A stretch of 64,000 nt of DNA from assembly GCA_963971285.1 (NCBI GenBank), contig OZ020257.1, positions 16,134,602-16,198,601 of the forward strand, given 5' to 3'. The DNA is from Astropecten irregularis. Its lineage: Eukaryota; Echinodermata; Asteroidea; Paxillosida; Astropectinidae. The position numbers and the translations under genes are program-made. The stretch's first letter is position 1; the number at the start of each line of letters is the position of its first letter. The notes beneath the pieces were generated by a model that was not told where the DNA came from, made no database searches, and was given only the letters and a program-made list of their open reading frames with translations. This document shows positions 1 through 11,074 of the stretch, in pieces.

Positions 1-463
1 GATGCGAGTAAATAATGATCAAGGGTTGTGTTTTCTCTAACCACTCTTGGTCTCGTGTATAATCCCCCCACAAAGTAAAAGGTTTAGAGGGAAAAGAAAA
101 ATTGCCACTTGAGCCTTGGGTTCGGAGAGAAACGAGAAATGAAATTCAAAGTAAACAATTAATAGGTGATGGTTACGTTAATTGCATCTGGGTCTCTTCA
201 ATCTAATGGCTGTCGCCTGTGCATGGAGTAATCGTCTGCTACTCAAAATTGAAATATCAAACAAGAACAGAAAAGCGCGCGTTAATTGTTTCAGTTGTGC
301 CTGGCGACGTTGGAATGAGGGAGCCGATCACGTGACTTCTCTTGATGAGGACAAAATTTAAATTAGGATTGGCTCATTTTCTTGTAACGATGTCAGTATG
401 CCAATTTGTTTCAATGAATTTTCTATAACATTAGTAGGCCCATATGACCTATTACTGAGGGTC
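1..463. other. Intergenic, nothing recognised
   Basis: AT-rich non-coding sequence at the left edge. I see no open frame, RNA-like fold or inverted repeat that I can support. Confidence 0.5.
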
Positions 464-824
464 TTTAAAGGTAATATCATACTTTGGTTTCCGTCAAATT
501 AAAGAAATGCAGATTCGTCATTGGGCAAAAATATTAAGGAAGATACAGTAACAGTCATCTGGGAAATGTTTAGACCCATGCCAACATTTGAGAGAACGGT
601 GAAAAAACGCCCGAAGTATTTTTTTTTTTTCAAATCTGTTAACCGTTATTTAGATCTTGAAAAGATCAAAATGGTTTTTGGTCATTGCATGGTTTTACTA
701 TTTTCTAGATAAATACAGCATTTCAGGCAGAACAATTTGAACGTTATGTTTCTATCATCATCATCTTAATGCCCTGTTAGTTGAACATTTCTGTTCGGTA
801 TTCTACCAACATAGTACCTTCAAA
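464..824 (+). mobile_element. MITE family A, full-length copy
   Basis: About 360 bp with imperfect terminal inverted repeats. The left end reads TTTAAAGGTAATATCATACT and the right end is its approximate reverse complement (CATAGTACCTTCAAAA). The interior shares blocks with all other family A copies here: GGAAGATACAGTAACAGTCA, then a T-rich tract, then GATAAATACAGCATTTCAGG, then CATCATCATCTT. No transposase frame is present, so it is non-autonomous. It is one of about eleven copies or fragments in the window. Confidence 0.8.
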
Positions 825-1439
825 AGGCCATTTGGGAGAAATGAAAAGGAAGAAAAGGTAAGACAAAAAATGACAACTAGAGGTTTATTTTGCCCTGTTG
901 TCTGCACCAATCAATGACAATCGATAGGAATTGTCATATCACGTAGATGGATATGAGAAGCATATATGCATGGGCGCGTGTGTGGTGTCACCTAACACCG
1001 AAGCTGTTTTCGTTAAGGACACACCGCTCGCCCCACCGATCGCCCCCTCCCCCTCCCCCGGTCGATATCCCATCATTGTCTTCTTTGCATAATTCCAATC
1101 AGCCGTATAGTCCAACAGTATTGGTCGGTGTGATTCGCTTTCGATATCTCGATTTGGGGCTTGGGGTCTAGCCCGCTCACAGCCAATAACCAGTGGGATG
1201 TGTACACTACTATGCACTCACTATATACCTATACCCTCCCACATATTACTAGACTGACGTGCATACTGTGACTGTGTACTCGCAGACTGCCAGGGTATTT
1301 CTTCCCTGTGTATGGTCAATCAGTTTAACTGCGGTATAATTGTACGACGTCCTGACGAAGGAAGATCCGGTGGCGCCCTTCGTCCAGATGCAAGCCGTCT
1401 AGTCGATGTTGATTGGCCTATGCAGATTTGATACGATAT
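825..1439. other. Intergenic upstream of the GPCR
   Basis: Contains a C-rich run near 1040-1065 and short overlapping frames on both strands (939-1217) with no coding character. Nothing is recognised beyond a rise in CpG towards the receptor promoter. Confidence 0.45.
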
Positions 1440-1760
1440 TTTTTTTTTCCTCCTCCACTGTACGTCTACTGCGCTTTATAGCGCGGCCGGCATTCGCCGT
1501 GCGATTCATCTCTTCTCGCGGGCGGCGTGATTAAAGAGTAGTTTGGTCCAGTGCGTCGGTGTGTGAGGATCGTGAAGCAACGTCAGGCACTAAGGCTACC
1601 GGACTCGTGTTTACGGATACATACAGACTCCAAGTGCCGAGTTTCAAATCGCTGTTTTAGGTTGGCTTGGGACTTTATGGTTTGAGTTCCTTGGATCCGA
1701 ACTGGGGCTTGGGAACCGTGGGACTCGACACGGGGGAACTCTGCAATAGTTGAGGGTAAG
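1440..1760 (+). promoter_or_regulatory. Putative promoter and 5' UTR of the GPCR
   Basis: A TATA-like TTTATA at 1475-1480 lies in a GC-rich setting, which would place a start site around 1500-1510. The 5' leader then runs uninterrupted into the coding region. An in-frame TGA at 1683-1685 closes the frame upstream of the ATG at 1761, supporting that start. The assignment is inferred from motif position only. Confidence 0.4.
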
Positions 1761-3032
1761 ATGTTGACTGAACCGGTAACGTACGTCTCCATCCCCGCCA
1801 TGTATTCCACGATCACACCGACTCCCGTCTCGGTCAGTTTGGACAACTTGACGGGCGAGGAGAACTTGACCACGTACACCGACGATCCGACGGAAGCGAT
1901 CCCGCTCGATAACCCCGTGTTCCAGAGATACGTGGTGCCCATCTTCTACAGCCTCGTGTTCCTTATTGGCATCGTCGGGAATGGCCTGGTCATTGCGGTA
2001 TTGTTGAAGTACCCCAACATGCGGACCATACCGAATGTCTACATACTGAGCCTGGCCCTGGTCGATTTTATGTTTGTGTCTTGCCTGCCGCTACAGGGTT
2101 ACCAGGTCTTCAGCAACCACTGGCCATTCGGGTACTTCATGTGTAAGCTGTCCGGGGTAGTGGACGCCATGAACCAATTCGCCTCCATCAACATCCTGAC
2201 GATCATGAGTGCAGACCGGTACGTGGCCGTCGTGTACCCGCTGTCGTCCATGAGATACCGCACCAAGAAGACTGCTCGCATCGCCTGCGGGATCGTGTTC
2301 CTCTACTCCTTCGTGGTCAGCACACCGACATGGTATCTCACCACCACCATATCTTACGGTGCTGGCTTCACCTTCTGCAGCATCGTGGCGCCGGAATGGG
2401 ACTCGGATGGATTAGCCTACATCCTCTACATGTTCTCCATGGGTTTTTTGATCCCCTTGGTGGTCATCATCATGTGCTACTCGACCCTGCTGCTGAAGAT
2501 CCTGGGCAGCAAGCTGCGAATCCGCTCCGACGGGACCGGGACGGCCCAGCGAGCCTCCAAGCGCGTCCTGGTCCTGACGGTGTCCGTGATCGTGGCGTTC
2601 GTGGTCTGCTGGCTGCCGTTCAGCGTCGTGTCCCTGGTCCATCTGGCCACACCGACCATGTACCACGCGCTGGCCGTGGCCTACAACATCACCTCCTGCT
2701 GGTGCTACACCAACAGCTGCTTCAACCCCATCATCTACACCTTCATCGGGGAGAACTTCAAGAAGAACCTGGTGCGTATGTGCCCCTGCCGCACTTCACC
2801 CGAGGACAGTAAACTCGATCGCTACCGGTCCAACCGGGAGAGCAGCACCTACATCCGCGGGGGTACCCTTCGACTCCATTCCGTACAGACCGACACCGTG
2901 GCCAGCCCGTCCACACCCTGCAACGCCAATGCCAACGATGACACGTCGTTCGTGGACCCACCACCGAACATTTACGTCCAGACATACACCTTTGCAAACA
3001 ACAACACGCATAATTCCTGTAAAAAAGAGTAA
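1761..3032 (+). CDS. Somatostatin/allatostatin-C-type neuropeptide GPCR (single exon)
   Basis: Predicted 423-residue class A (rhodopsin family) G-protein-coupled receptor of the plasma membrane, encoded without introns. Seven hydrophobic segments lie at about 58-82, 92-113, 129-151, 172-191, 219-243, 268-291 and 303-327. Visible hallmarks are N74 in GNGLV, D102 in LALVD, the Cys128-Cys206 disulfide pair, DRY at 152-154, CWLPF at 283-287 and NPIIY at 322-326. The stretch VVDAMNQFASINILTIMSAD, with the TM3 aspartate at 135, and HWPFG at 120-124 match the somatostatin/opioid/allatostatin-C receptor group closely. N29 and N35 are N-glycosylation sequons in the extracellular N-terminus, and Cys341/343 are likely palmitoylated. 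Vertebrate somatostatin receptor coding regions are also intronless. By family the ligand should be a somatostatin-type peptide acting through Gi/o; that is inference. The 90-residue Ser/Thr/Asn-rich tail is variable. The first ATG after the upstream stop was chosen; Met14 is an alternative. Confidence 0.93.
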   Translation: MLTEPVTYVSIPAMYSTITPTPVSVSLDNLTGEENLTTYTDDPTEAIPLDNPVFQRYVVPIFYSLVFLIGIVGNGLVIAVLLKYPNMRTIPNVYILSLALVDFMFVSCLPLQGYQVFSNHWPFGYFMCKLSGVVDAMNQFASINILTIMSADRYVAVVYPLSSMRYRTKKTARIACGIVFLYSFVVSTPTWYLTTTISYGAGFTFCSIVAPEWDSDGLAYILYMFSMGFLIPLVVIIMCYSTLLLKILGSKLRIRSDGTGTAQRASKRVLVLTVSVIVAFVVCWLPFSVVSLVHLATPTMYHALAVAYNITSCWCYTNSCFNPIIYTFIGENFKKNLVRMCPCRTSPEDSKLDRYRSNRESSTYIRGGTLRLHSVQTDTVASPSTPCNANANDDTSFVDPPPNIYVQTYTFANNNTHNSCKKE

Positions 3033-3352
3033 TTAAAACCTAAAAACTGTATAAAAGTAACTGTAATCACGTAGACCAATTGAATCCAATTCACCGCGCA
3101 CGCACTGGTTTTAAAGTTCAAAATAGTATTTAAATTCCCATGATAATTTCCTCTCGCACAGGAAAGCATTAGTATTATCTTGCACCCTTACCTATCAGAA
3201 TGCCTACATCTAAATCACAACTGCACTAGAAGCAACTGGTTGATCCTTTGTATGTATATCATTGAAATAATTACACTTACTGAACTATAAGGTTGACTAA
3301 TAATTGTGGAATATTTCAAACTTGAGACTTACACGTGTAACTTTGTACATAT

Positions 3353-3358
3353 AATAAA
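3353..3358 (+). terminator. Poly(A) signal of the GPCR
   Basis: A canonical AATAAA lies about 320 bp after the receptor stop, followed by a T-rich tract (TTTTCCTTATTTTCTCTTG). It is the first such hexamer downstream, giving a predicted 3' UTR of roughly 340 bases (3033 to about 3375). Confidence 0.6.
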
Positions 3359-3380
3359 AGCCCTTTTCCTTATTTTCTCT

Positions 3381-3852
3381 TGGATGTATATAGCGGGAAC
3401 CAATGGTGATGAACACATGACTGCAATACATACATGCAGCCCGTGTTTATGAAATTAGATATTGCGGGTCTTGTAAATAACATGTAATTCATACCTGCAC
3501 AATTCGGAACTCCATTGACTATGCCTTTTTGCAAATCATGTTACGGTTACTTAACAAGGTTACGTGAATTTGGAGGGTCAGAAACGTTTAACAGGAAAAA
3601 TATCAGACTCATATACGTCATTTATTTTGTTCTTAAGTTATTGTAAGTTAATATTTTGCTTTGTTTTAATTTTCACTGGCTTCTTTCAAGGCAGAATCGT
3701 GCAACTGCTTGTAAATTTATATGCAAGCTCTTACCAAAGTCTTTTTTTGTATTATAAAGTTGAAAACTTTCACCAGAAAAGGGGCACACTGACTATGCAC
3801 CTTTAAACCTTCGCTATCGAAGCGCCATTCACATATTGAAGTACACAGCACT
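3381..3852. other. Intergenic
   Basis: AT-rich. The 80-codon plus-strand frame at 3564-3806 is hydrophobic and T-rich, with no features of a real gene. Confidence 0.45.
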
Positions 3853-3996
3853 GAGGTCAATTTCACCAAACTCATCGTATAACTTACAATCAATCGTAGG
3901 ACTTATGATGAATTGCAGCGCTAGGTATAGGTTACGATGTGTTATCCTTCGTAACTCGAGTTACGATTGATCGTAGGGCTAGGTGAAATCGAACCC
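3853..3996 (+). mobile_element. MITE family C copy
   Basis: A 144 bp palindromic element. The left end reads AGGTCAATTTCACCAAACTC and the right end GCTAGGTGAAATCGAACCCT. The interior carries the family motifs AATCGTAGGACTTATGATGA and GTAACTCGAGTTACGATTGA. Three further copies occur near 34.7, 35.7 and 60.0 kb. Confidence 0.75.
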
Positions 3997-5011
3997 TCGG
4001 TGCCTTATAACAATGATCCTTATTGCCCAGGTCCATTGAGTGGGAAAGCTCAATAAACGTATGTGTACAATTCATGTAATATACTTTGATGTGCATGTAT
4101 AGCCTACCTACGCAGTTATCGCCAAAAGTCCCTTGACCAAAAATGGTGGGGAAGCGGAAAATGTTTCTTCTTGTTTTCGAAGTGATCTCATTGATATATA
4201 GGTTGGAGAGACTCGAAACAAGCCTACAATTGGACCTCCTAGACAGAGCATGGTCTGATCTGTTCAGTCCTAATACACGAATATCGATCTTTCCAACAAA
4301 ATGTATCAAATTCCGGTCATAGGCTTATACGTCTCTAAAGCCGTGCAAACGAACTTTGCACATTTACCCAGGGGCCGAATATGAAAATCAATAATCATAC
4401 TGGATTTCCATTTGTTAGAGGGGGAGGGGACACAAGAGAAAAAGTCTTCTCTGAAGAAGGAAGACAACAAAATGGTTAATTTTTCGGATTTCATATTTCT
4501 TGGTCGGCTGCAATGGGGTCGCATGCAGCAAACCTCCTGCAAGTGAAATGTACAGGAACCGGAAGTGTTACACTTCCAGTTGAAACAAATGCACCCACAA
4601 TTTCACTTGCTGTGCCCAACTGTCGCGAGACTTGCCCTATACTCGCATATTGTTCTAGGTCAATTCTGCATGTATAGGCGGGTATAAGCCTTCAAACGTT
4701 CCTAAGGCATTTAAGTGTCAGATGTCGTGACTGATTATACAAAACTTGAAACCTTCTCAATGGCTTCTGATTTGACTTGCAGATAGCACCAGATCTTTTA
4801 GCCATTAGAGGTGTGGAAAAGACAAACAGATTAAAATGTCACATTTTGTAGTTTGCTGTCCCGCTCGATGCCAGAAATAATTAAGTCTCATTTGCATACT
4901 TATACAATATAACTTGGTATTTGCGAAAAAGGCAACACTTTCTATTGTAAAAGTACGCGTTAAGAATGTTTAGCCTTGGTAATTTATCCAGTGGAAAACC
5001 TGAAAATTAAT
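3997..5011. other. Intergenic, nothing recognised
   Basis: AT-rich sequence. Two minus-strand frames (3932-4309, 4306-4542) are open but show no domain or splice context. Confidence 0.4.
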
Positions 5012-5309
5012 CCTGTTAATCCTGTTTTTTTATGAGGACAGAAATTTCATGTTCAGCAAAATTTGTGCTAAGCAAATTGGGTGTTGTCTTAATGGAGCTG
5101 TTAAACACAAACAAATTGCTTAACACAATATGTCTTGCTCAATCAAACAAACCACCATTAGAAATTCCATTTGATATTCATGGTCAGTGGACAACAGCCA
5201 AAGAACAATCACAAGGAAAATTTGATGTCATTCCTGTTTTTTTATGAAGACAGAAATTTCATGGTTAGCAAAAAATTGTTGTGTAAAGCAGGGCCCTGAA
5301 ATTGTCCCC
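5012..5309 (+). mobile_element. MITE family B: partial copy plus near-complete copy
   Basis: 5012-5075 is a 3'-end fragment (AATCCTGTTTTTTTATGAGG followed by GTGCTAAGCAAATTG). It is followed directly by a degraded longer copy containing AATTCCATTTGATATTCATG and ending in GGGCCCTGAAATTGTCCCCA. Other family B copies lie at 15.5, 17.7 and 23.3 kb. Confidence 0.6.
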
Positions 5310-6113
5310 AGATCAAATGATTGCTCCCTAAAGCTTTCCCCAAATAAGCCACACGCCCAATGTTGTTTTGTCCATACGGGATCTACACTTCACACTGATC
5401 AACCAGCACTGACTTGGCAGCTATAACGAGCCATTTAAAAGGCCTGACATTGTGTTGATTAATATGTCAGCTGGCGAGTAATTCAGAAATTGTGTTTGCT
5501 CTGTAATCAGGCATTGATTGTTTCCCGACCGTGTGCTTACGTGTCATCTACCGACACAGCCCTGGCGAATTATTAATGTATCGTTGTCATCCATTCTATA
5601 CACTCCATCACGTATTATTACACTGTCAGCAATGCAGGGTATCCTATTTTGTATACACGGGTTTTGGTTCGGAATCTGCAAGTCCGCACCAAAATAAACA
5701 ATTCGTCCTAATAAAAAGAAAGTCACTGTTTATTTGAAATCCATAAATATTACAACCGGCAGAAGCATTTTATTGGGACACTGCAAAACAAATCCAGGCC
5801 ATATGTCTGTATAAAAACAAAATTGAGTAAAAAGAGAGGGTTATTTGGAAACTAGGAGGTGCAAATGCCTTTAAAGGGGATTTATTAAGAGGATAAAACA
5901 TGTCAGATCATGTCGCAAGAATACACCGTTCAAACGCTGGACAAAATGAAAGGGTGTACATTTTCACAATTCTGAAAACATATTGTCATGTGTGAATAAT
6001 TATAGTATACATTTAAAGAAATATTGTGTGGTAAATAATGATCTGTTTAAACTGGCATATTTTTATGTAAGACATAATTTATTTGCAAACGATGGAAACA
6101 AATGCTTATATGA
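5310..6113. other. Intergenic, nothing recognised
   Basis: AT-rich DNA with no supported gene. Open frames at 5531-5737 and 5544-5726 overlap on opposite strands and look random. Confidence 0.4.
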
Positions 6114-6470
6114 TTTAAAGGTCATATCATACTTTTATTTTTGTCTAAGAAATACAGATTCATGTGCAAAACTTTCAAGGAAGATACAGTAGCAGTAATC
6201 TGTGTAAATTTGGTCCCATATGGTGCCCACTTTTTGAGAAAACAGTGAAAAACAGCCACAGTATTTCTGAAGTCTTTTCTCTTTTATTTTTGATCTTCAA
6301 AATAGCAAAATAATTTTGGTCACTGATTTGACTGGACAGATAAAGTATTCCAGGCAGAAAAATATTAACGGTATGTTTCTACCATCACCATCTTTATACC
6401 CTGTAAGGTATGTGTAAATCTGTGAAGATTTCTGTTTCGGTATACTACCAAAGTATGATACTACCTTTAA
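6114..6470 (+). mobile_element. MITE family A copy
   Basis: Left end TTTAAAGGTCATATCATACT, right end CAAAGTATGATACTACCTTT. The interior contains GGAAGATACAGTAGCAGTAA and GTGCCCACTTTTTGAGAAAA, as in the other family A copies. No coding capacity. Confidence 0.8.
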
Positions 6471-7230
6471 ACATGAACATGTCAGTATTGCTTCAATAAC
6501 GGTTTTGATTTTTTTCTAACAAAGCGTAGTTGTAGCACACTATTCGAAAGTGTTTCCTCTGTATAGCGTCTTACGGATGTTACGGCATACACTCTATGGA
6601 AGTGTCATGCACAGCTTTTTTCAGATATCTATTACTTCTGTCTTTCTAGAGCCCATGCTTGATTGTACATGCTTTGGTTTTGTTGTATATATCCACGTGC
6701 ACTGCAAATTCCGTTATAATGTACATTGCGAGGTAATGCATGCACTACAACGTGCAAAAGCTGCAAAGCGACGGCATGCAGGGTGTTAATTGCCTCACCC
6801 AACGCGGTAAAAAAGGCGATAAAGTTCCAAGTTCGATCTTTGCACTTGCAATGTGTGCCCGCTCGTTTGCGCGGGAAGAAAAAGACCGTGTCAATTTGAG
6901 ATCCATTTGTGAGCCCATCTCATTCATGACTCGATGACACATAGTCAAAGATGCCGCTGCAAACAGTCGTCGGGTAGGCCTCAAGATGTGAGTTTGTATA
7001 GCATCAGCTGTATAGACCTGTAATTAAATTATGAAAACACGCACCAACACCTTTTAAGTGCAACATTACGTATACATACATGCACATGAAACAACCATCA
7101 GTAGAACATTAAAAAGTGAGACACTTTGTGGGTTTTTGCTCATTCCTGCTTCATGTAATTATGAAAGTCCCCACTTTTGTAATCAAATTGAGTGTATTCA
7201 CAACCAAGAATACAATAGGAGGATGTACAG

Positions 7231-7566
7231 TAAAAGGAATATCATACTTTGGTTTCTGTCAAAGAAATACAGAATCAAGGGCAAAGATATCAAGGAAGAT
7301 ACAGTAACAGTCATCTGCGAAAATTTCTGTCCCATACCGTGCCTACTTTTTGAGAAAGAAAACAGTAAAAAACGGCCACAGTATTTCTTAAGTCTTTTTC
7401 TTTTTCACTTTTGATCTTTACTTTTTTAAATTTTTTATCCGCATTTGAAGCAGATGATTTTTAACGGTATGTTTCTACCATCACCATCTTTGTACCCTGT
7501 AAGTTATAGGTCAATCTGTGAAGATTTTTGTCTCGGTACGCTACCAAAGTATGAAACTACCTTTAA
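7231..7566 (+). mobile_element. MITE family A copy
   Basis: Begins AAAAGGAATATCATACTTTG and ends CCAAAGTATGAAACTACCTT, with the shared GGAAGATACAGTAACAGTCA block. The middle is shorter than in the other copies. The overlapping frames at 7058-7414 are this element read as protein. Confidence 0.8.
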
Positions 7567-8931
7567 GCGCTACGATAGAGAAAGGCTGACCATGCCATCA
7601 TGCCGTTTCCGAGAAGGTTTAGAGCTCGTAAGAATCACTTTCTGGAAATTGCTTGAGTGCTCTTGAAAATGTTCTGTTTTCTTTTTCTTTCCCCTCCGAA
7701 TCCGAATCCGTCTCGGGTTTCAGAAGATGGAGCCCGATGATTGGAAGTTTTGTTGCTTCCCGTTTGAAATGATGAGAGTGCACAACCCCTTCCATTAGAA
7801 ATATGGATTATATCATGACAGCGCACAACAAATACGAGAGAGAATCACTCGAATTACGGAGTCTTGCTAGAACATCATGTCAGGATAACATGTTTGGCGT
7901 TGACATTAAGTCGTTCGGGTATGGATGTTGAACGGAGTTTGTAGGATCGTCTTTCCCGGGAAGCGAGATCTGTCGAGTTAGCCTAATACGTACCGACTAG
8001 ACCCCCATTTTAACTTAATTAGGATGCATACTTGGTGAAACCGTTGGCTGCATGATATGCTAGCGGCCAGTGACCGCAGTCTCGCGCACACATCACCGTA
8101 CTCCCGCGGCCCTCCTCCGTGTTGACTCGCTGGCATCATATCAATGTCCTGACGATTTAACTCGTAAAACCGTTCGATGTTATTCGCCATCTCAACCGGT
8201 GATGCTTTCCTACAAATACTCCAGCTTCGCGTCACCTCGCTGGCCGGAGTGCGCGCGTGTTATGGAGCGACGCAATCTACCGTAGTGTTCCTTAGTTTAA
8301 TGCAATACATGCAGCAAGCCATAGTACACTAAATCCCCTTGTGAAAGATATTTTAAGACATGTGCTGTCGAAAAGAGGGGCGGTTCGGAGCGCTAGACCT
8401 TGCCATTAGTCCCTCTCATACAAAGCTCAAGAATGCATAACTCCAATAACCGATAAGAGTGAGGTGAATGTCCCTATATCCTCTACCGTGATGCAGGACT
8501 TCACCTGTTATTAAAATGCTCTGCCTTTTTTTCAGGATAGCACAGGCCGGTCTAGATAGACTCGAGTGTCCCGCGTGAGGCACTCCGCTAAGGTGCCTTG
8601 GCGAGTGTCCATATTATACTACACAGCTGCCGCGGTTAATAACCAGTTTACTGGATAACTTTTCATGGTGGAGACATCGGAGAGGATTTTCTGGGGCGCG
8701 AGATGTTTGTAAGAGAGAGAGAGAGAGGGAGAGAGGGGGAGAGATGAGCAGGGGAGGGGGAGAGAGAAGGGGTGAGAAAGTATACAGAGAGAACATATCT
8801 TGAAGAGTGCAAAAGCGGTACCTAAAAAAGCCATGGATGGAAGGAAGTTTGTGTGGTCACTCTGATTTCCTCGCCCTCAGCCTGCACCGGTCCTAAAAGG
8901 TAGACTTTGAGTCCGAAACTGCAAAGAGTCC
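7567..8931. other. Intergenic with a GA-rich microsatellite
   Basis: No gene is supported. An imperfect GA/GGGA tract occupies about 8714-8770. The region around 8070-8290 is somewhat CpG-richer but has no recognisable coding content. Confidence 0.4.
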
Positions 8932-9297
8932 TTGAAGGTAGTATCATACTTTGGTTAGAAACCAAAACAGAAATGTTCACAGACTCACGTATAACTTGTA
9001 GGGTATGAAGATGGTAGTGGTAGAAACACACCGTTATTTTTTTGTCCGCCTGAAATGGTGTATTTATCCAGCAATTAGTAGAACAACGACCGAACATCTT
9101 TTTGATCTTTTAAAAGTTAAAAAAATAAAATAGAAAAGACTTAAGAAATACTGTGGCTGTTTTTCACTGTTTTCTCAAAAAGTGGGCACCGTATGGGACT
9201 GAAATTTTCACAGATGACTGTTACTGTATCTGTCTTGATATTTCTGCTCATGAATCTGTATTTCCTTGACAAAAACCAAAGTATGATATTACCCTTA
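8932..9297 (-). mobile_element. MITE family A copy, reverse orientation
   Basis: Opens with TTGAAGGTAGTATCATACTT, then the reverse-complemented 3' half (CTTGTAGGGTATGAAGATGG), then the reverse-complemented 5' half (AGATGACTGTTACTGTATCT). It closes with CCAAAGTATGATATTACCCT. Same family as 464-824. Confidence 0.8.
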
Positions 9298-10032
9298 GCC
9301 AAAGTCGACTGCAGAGTTCTTAACCAAAGTCGTACGATACGTGCGGCACATCACCCAGATTGTATCTCGGGTAAGGCAAAAACCAAGATATGATTTAGTT
9401 CGGGCCATGATGTATCACGGGGAACATGCTCTTCAGCTCCCACGGGTCATCCTCCGCTGTCACTAATCTAATATCGATCCGAGTCCACATTCTCTCATGT
9501 TTGCTTCGAAGCAACCCCAACCCAAACCCACTCACCCTCAAACCCCCCCCCCCCCCCCCAAGATAATGTCGCATCTGTCACGGAATATGCTGTACTGTGA
9601 TTCCAAGCAACTCTATGCAGTTGCCAAATAATTGCAACACAGCTTTATGCTCGTGGAAACTTTCAGCGACTTCAAATTGCCATTGATAATTTAAATAAGT
9701 GCCACTCGTGGATATTTCGTGATAAGGTAATCGGCGTTGATGAGCAATAATAATTTGACTCTGCCATCAATGCAGAGCTTATGAGCAGAGCAATTATCCT
9801 TGCATTTGTAATTTTATCCAAGGTTAGCCTGATGACCTTTGTCAGAACTTGAGAGCCGCTGTATGGTTTAATAGCCTCGTCAGAACCATTCATAAAAATG
9901 CAGAGAAAACCATCAGTTTTAGACAGCATAAGGTTGATAATTAGTCTGGTGGTTATAGGCAGAAATGTGGATGACAGAACATTACAAAGTTGGTGAGCCA
10001 CGGTCGTGAGACAGTAGTCAAGTCTAGTCAAC
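9298..10032. other. Intergenic with a poly-C run
   Basis: A homopolymer C tract lies at about 9545-9559. The minus-strand frame 9672-10031 (119 codons) has no recognisable domain. Confidence 0.4.
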
Positions 10033-10113
10033 GGGCCTGTTTGTTTCAGGCACGCGATCAGTGATCTTTAAACTGGATCAGCAGGATCACTGATCTCGTG
10101 ACTGAAACAAAGA
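10033..10113. repeat. Short palindromic element
   Basis: Inverted arms of about 33 bp: GTTTCAGGCACGCGATCAGT on the left is answered by ATCACTGATCTCGTGACTGA on the right, around a 15-20 bp loop. The outermost bases (GGCCTGTTTG and CAAAGAGGCC) also pair. It looks like a minimal inverted-repeat element or a stable hairpin. Confidence 0.6.
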
Positions 10114-11021
10114 GGCCATTTGTTGTACTGATTAGTATTTGATTGCTCTCTGTGACACAAATGTCACTAATTTTCCATCGAGGCGGTAAAGCTTGTTGCT
10201 TGCCATGAGTGGGACTCAAAATAATACTGCACACCCATGTAGGTGTACGCCTATAAGGATAATAGTATTATTGGTAATCAAGCTCATAATTCCCTTAAAA
10301 GAGCCTCATTTGAAACACCATCCCCCAAATTGATCCATATCAAATACGATAAGCCACGTTAATCTCATCTCTTAAGCCGTCTATAATCACACATTCACTA
10401 TTATAAGCCTGGCTTTAAGACTGATCCCCAGGCTGGGTTATCCATACCGAGTGGATCAACTCCACCCAGGTCGTACACCCAGCTGTCAGCTGAGTATATG
10501 TACCAGCCTTCGATTTGACCGCAGACTATACAGCCCCGCCAATAAAAATCCATTATCCCGGTTTCTACTCAAGTTGACTTTGAGTGGCTAAGTTTTTCCT
10601 GCTTGTCGTGTAACCAAATACATAAAATGAGTGCATGGTTTCAAAACTCAAAACCAGGATGAAGAAAATAATTGCCAAAAGCACATGTCAAAATTCGATC
10701 TTCCTGTTGATGATAAAGCATGTGTTTGTTTGCCTGCATCAAAATCCACCGGAAACGATTTGACAAATCAATGTTGGGTGTTCTTCAACAATATAGAGTG
10801 ACTGGCAGAAGCCAAGGGGCATCCCACTTGTAAAATGCCAATAAGATTGATTAAAATCTGAATACGTTGATACTCGCTGGTCAAATTTGCCCCGAAAAAG
10901 ATCCGTGCTCCAAAATTTCTCACCGTTTTGTACAACAGTTGTCTAACGACACAGCGCTTGTCCTTCATGTTAAATATTTATGTGTATCTGTACTTCTATT
11001 GTTCTTGTCCTCTTGTCATTT
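10114..11021. other. Intergenic, nothing recognised
   Basis: Non-coding AT-rich DNA. No RNA-like folds or splice-bounded frames stand out. Confidence 0.4.
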
Positions 11022-11074
11022 AGTCTTCGATAAAGAGCTTGCTAGGATCGAAACGCGTCAGGCAATCCTAACTC
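11022..11074 (-). repeat. GATCGAAACGCGTC-type repeat, copy 1
   Basis: The core CTAGGATCGAAACGCGTCAG, with flanks TCTTCGATAAAGAGCTTG and GCAATCCTAACTCC, recurs in reverse orientation at 14251-14308. Its recurrence with two-sided flanks shows a dispersed element and not chance identity. Confidence 0.6.

Noticed and set aside
939-1217. Opposed small frames upstream of the GPCR
   Set aside because: They overlap on both strands in C-rich DNA and show no conserved content.
9672-10031. 119-codon minus-strand frame resembling a reverse-transcriptase fragment at first glance
   Set aside because: The opening MTRLDYC recalls a retrotransposon phrase, but no catalytic motif or consistent extension is present. 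Too weak to call.
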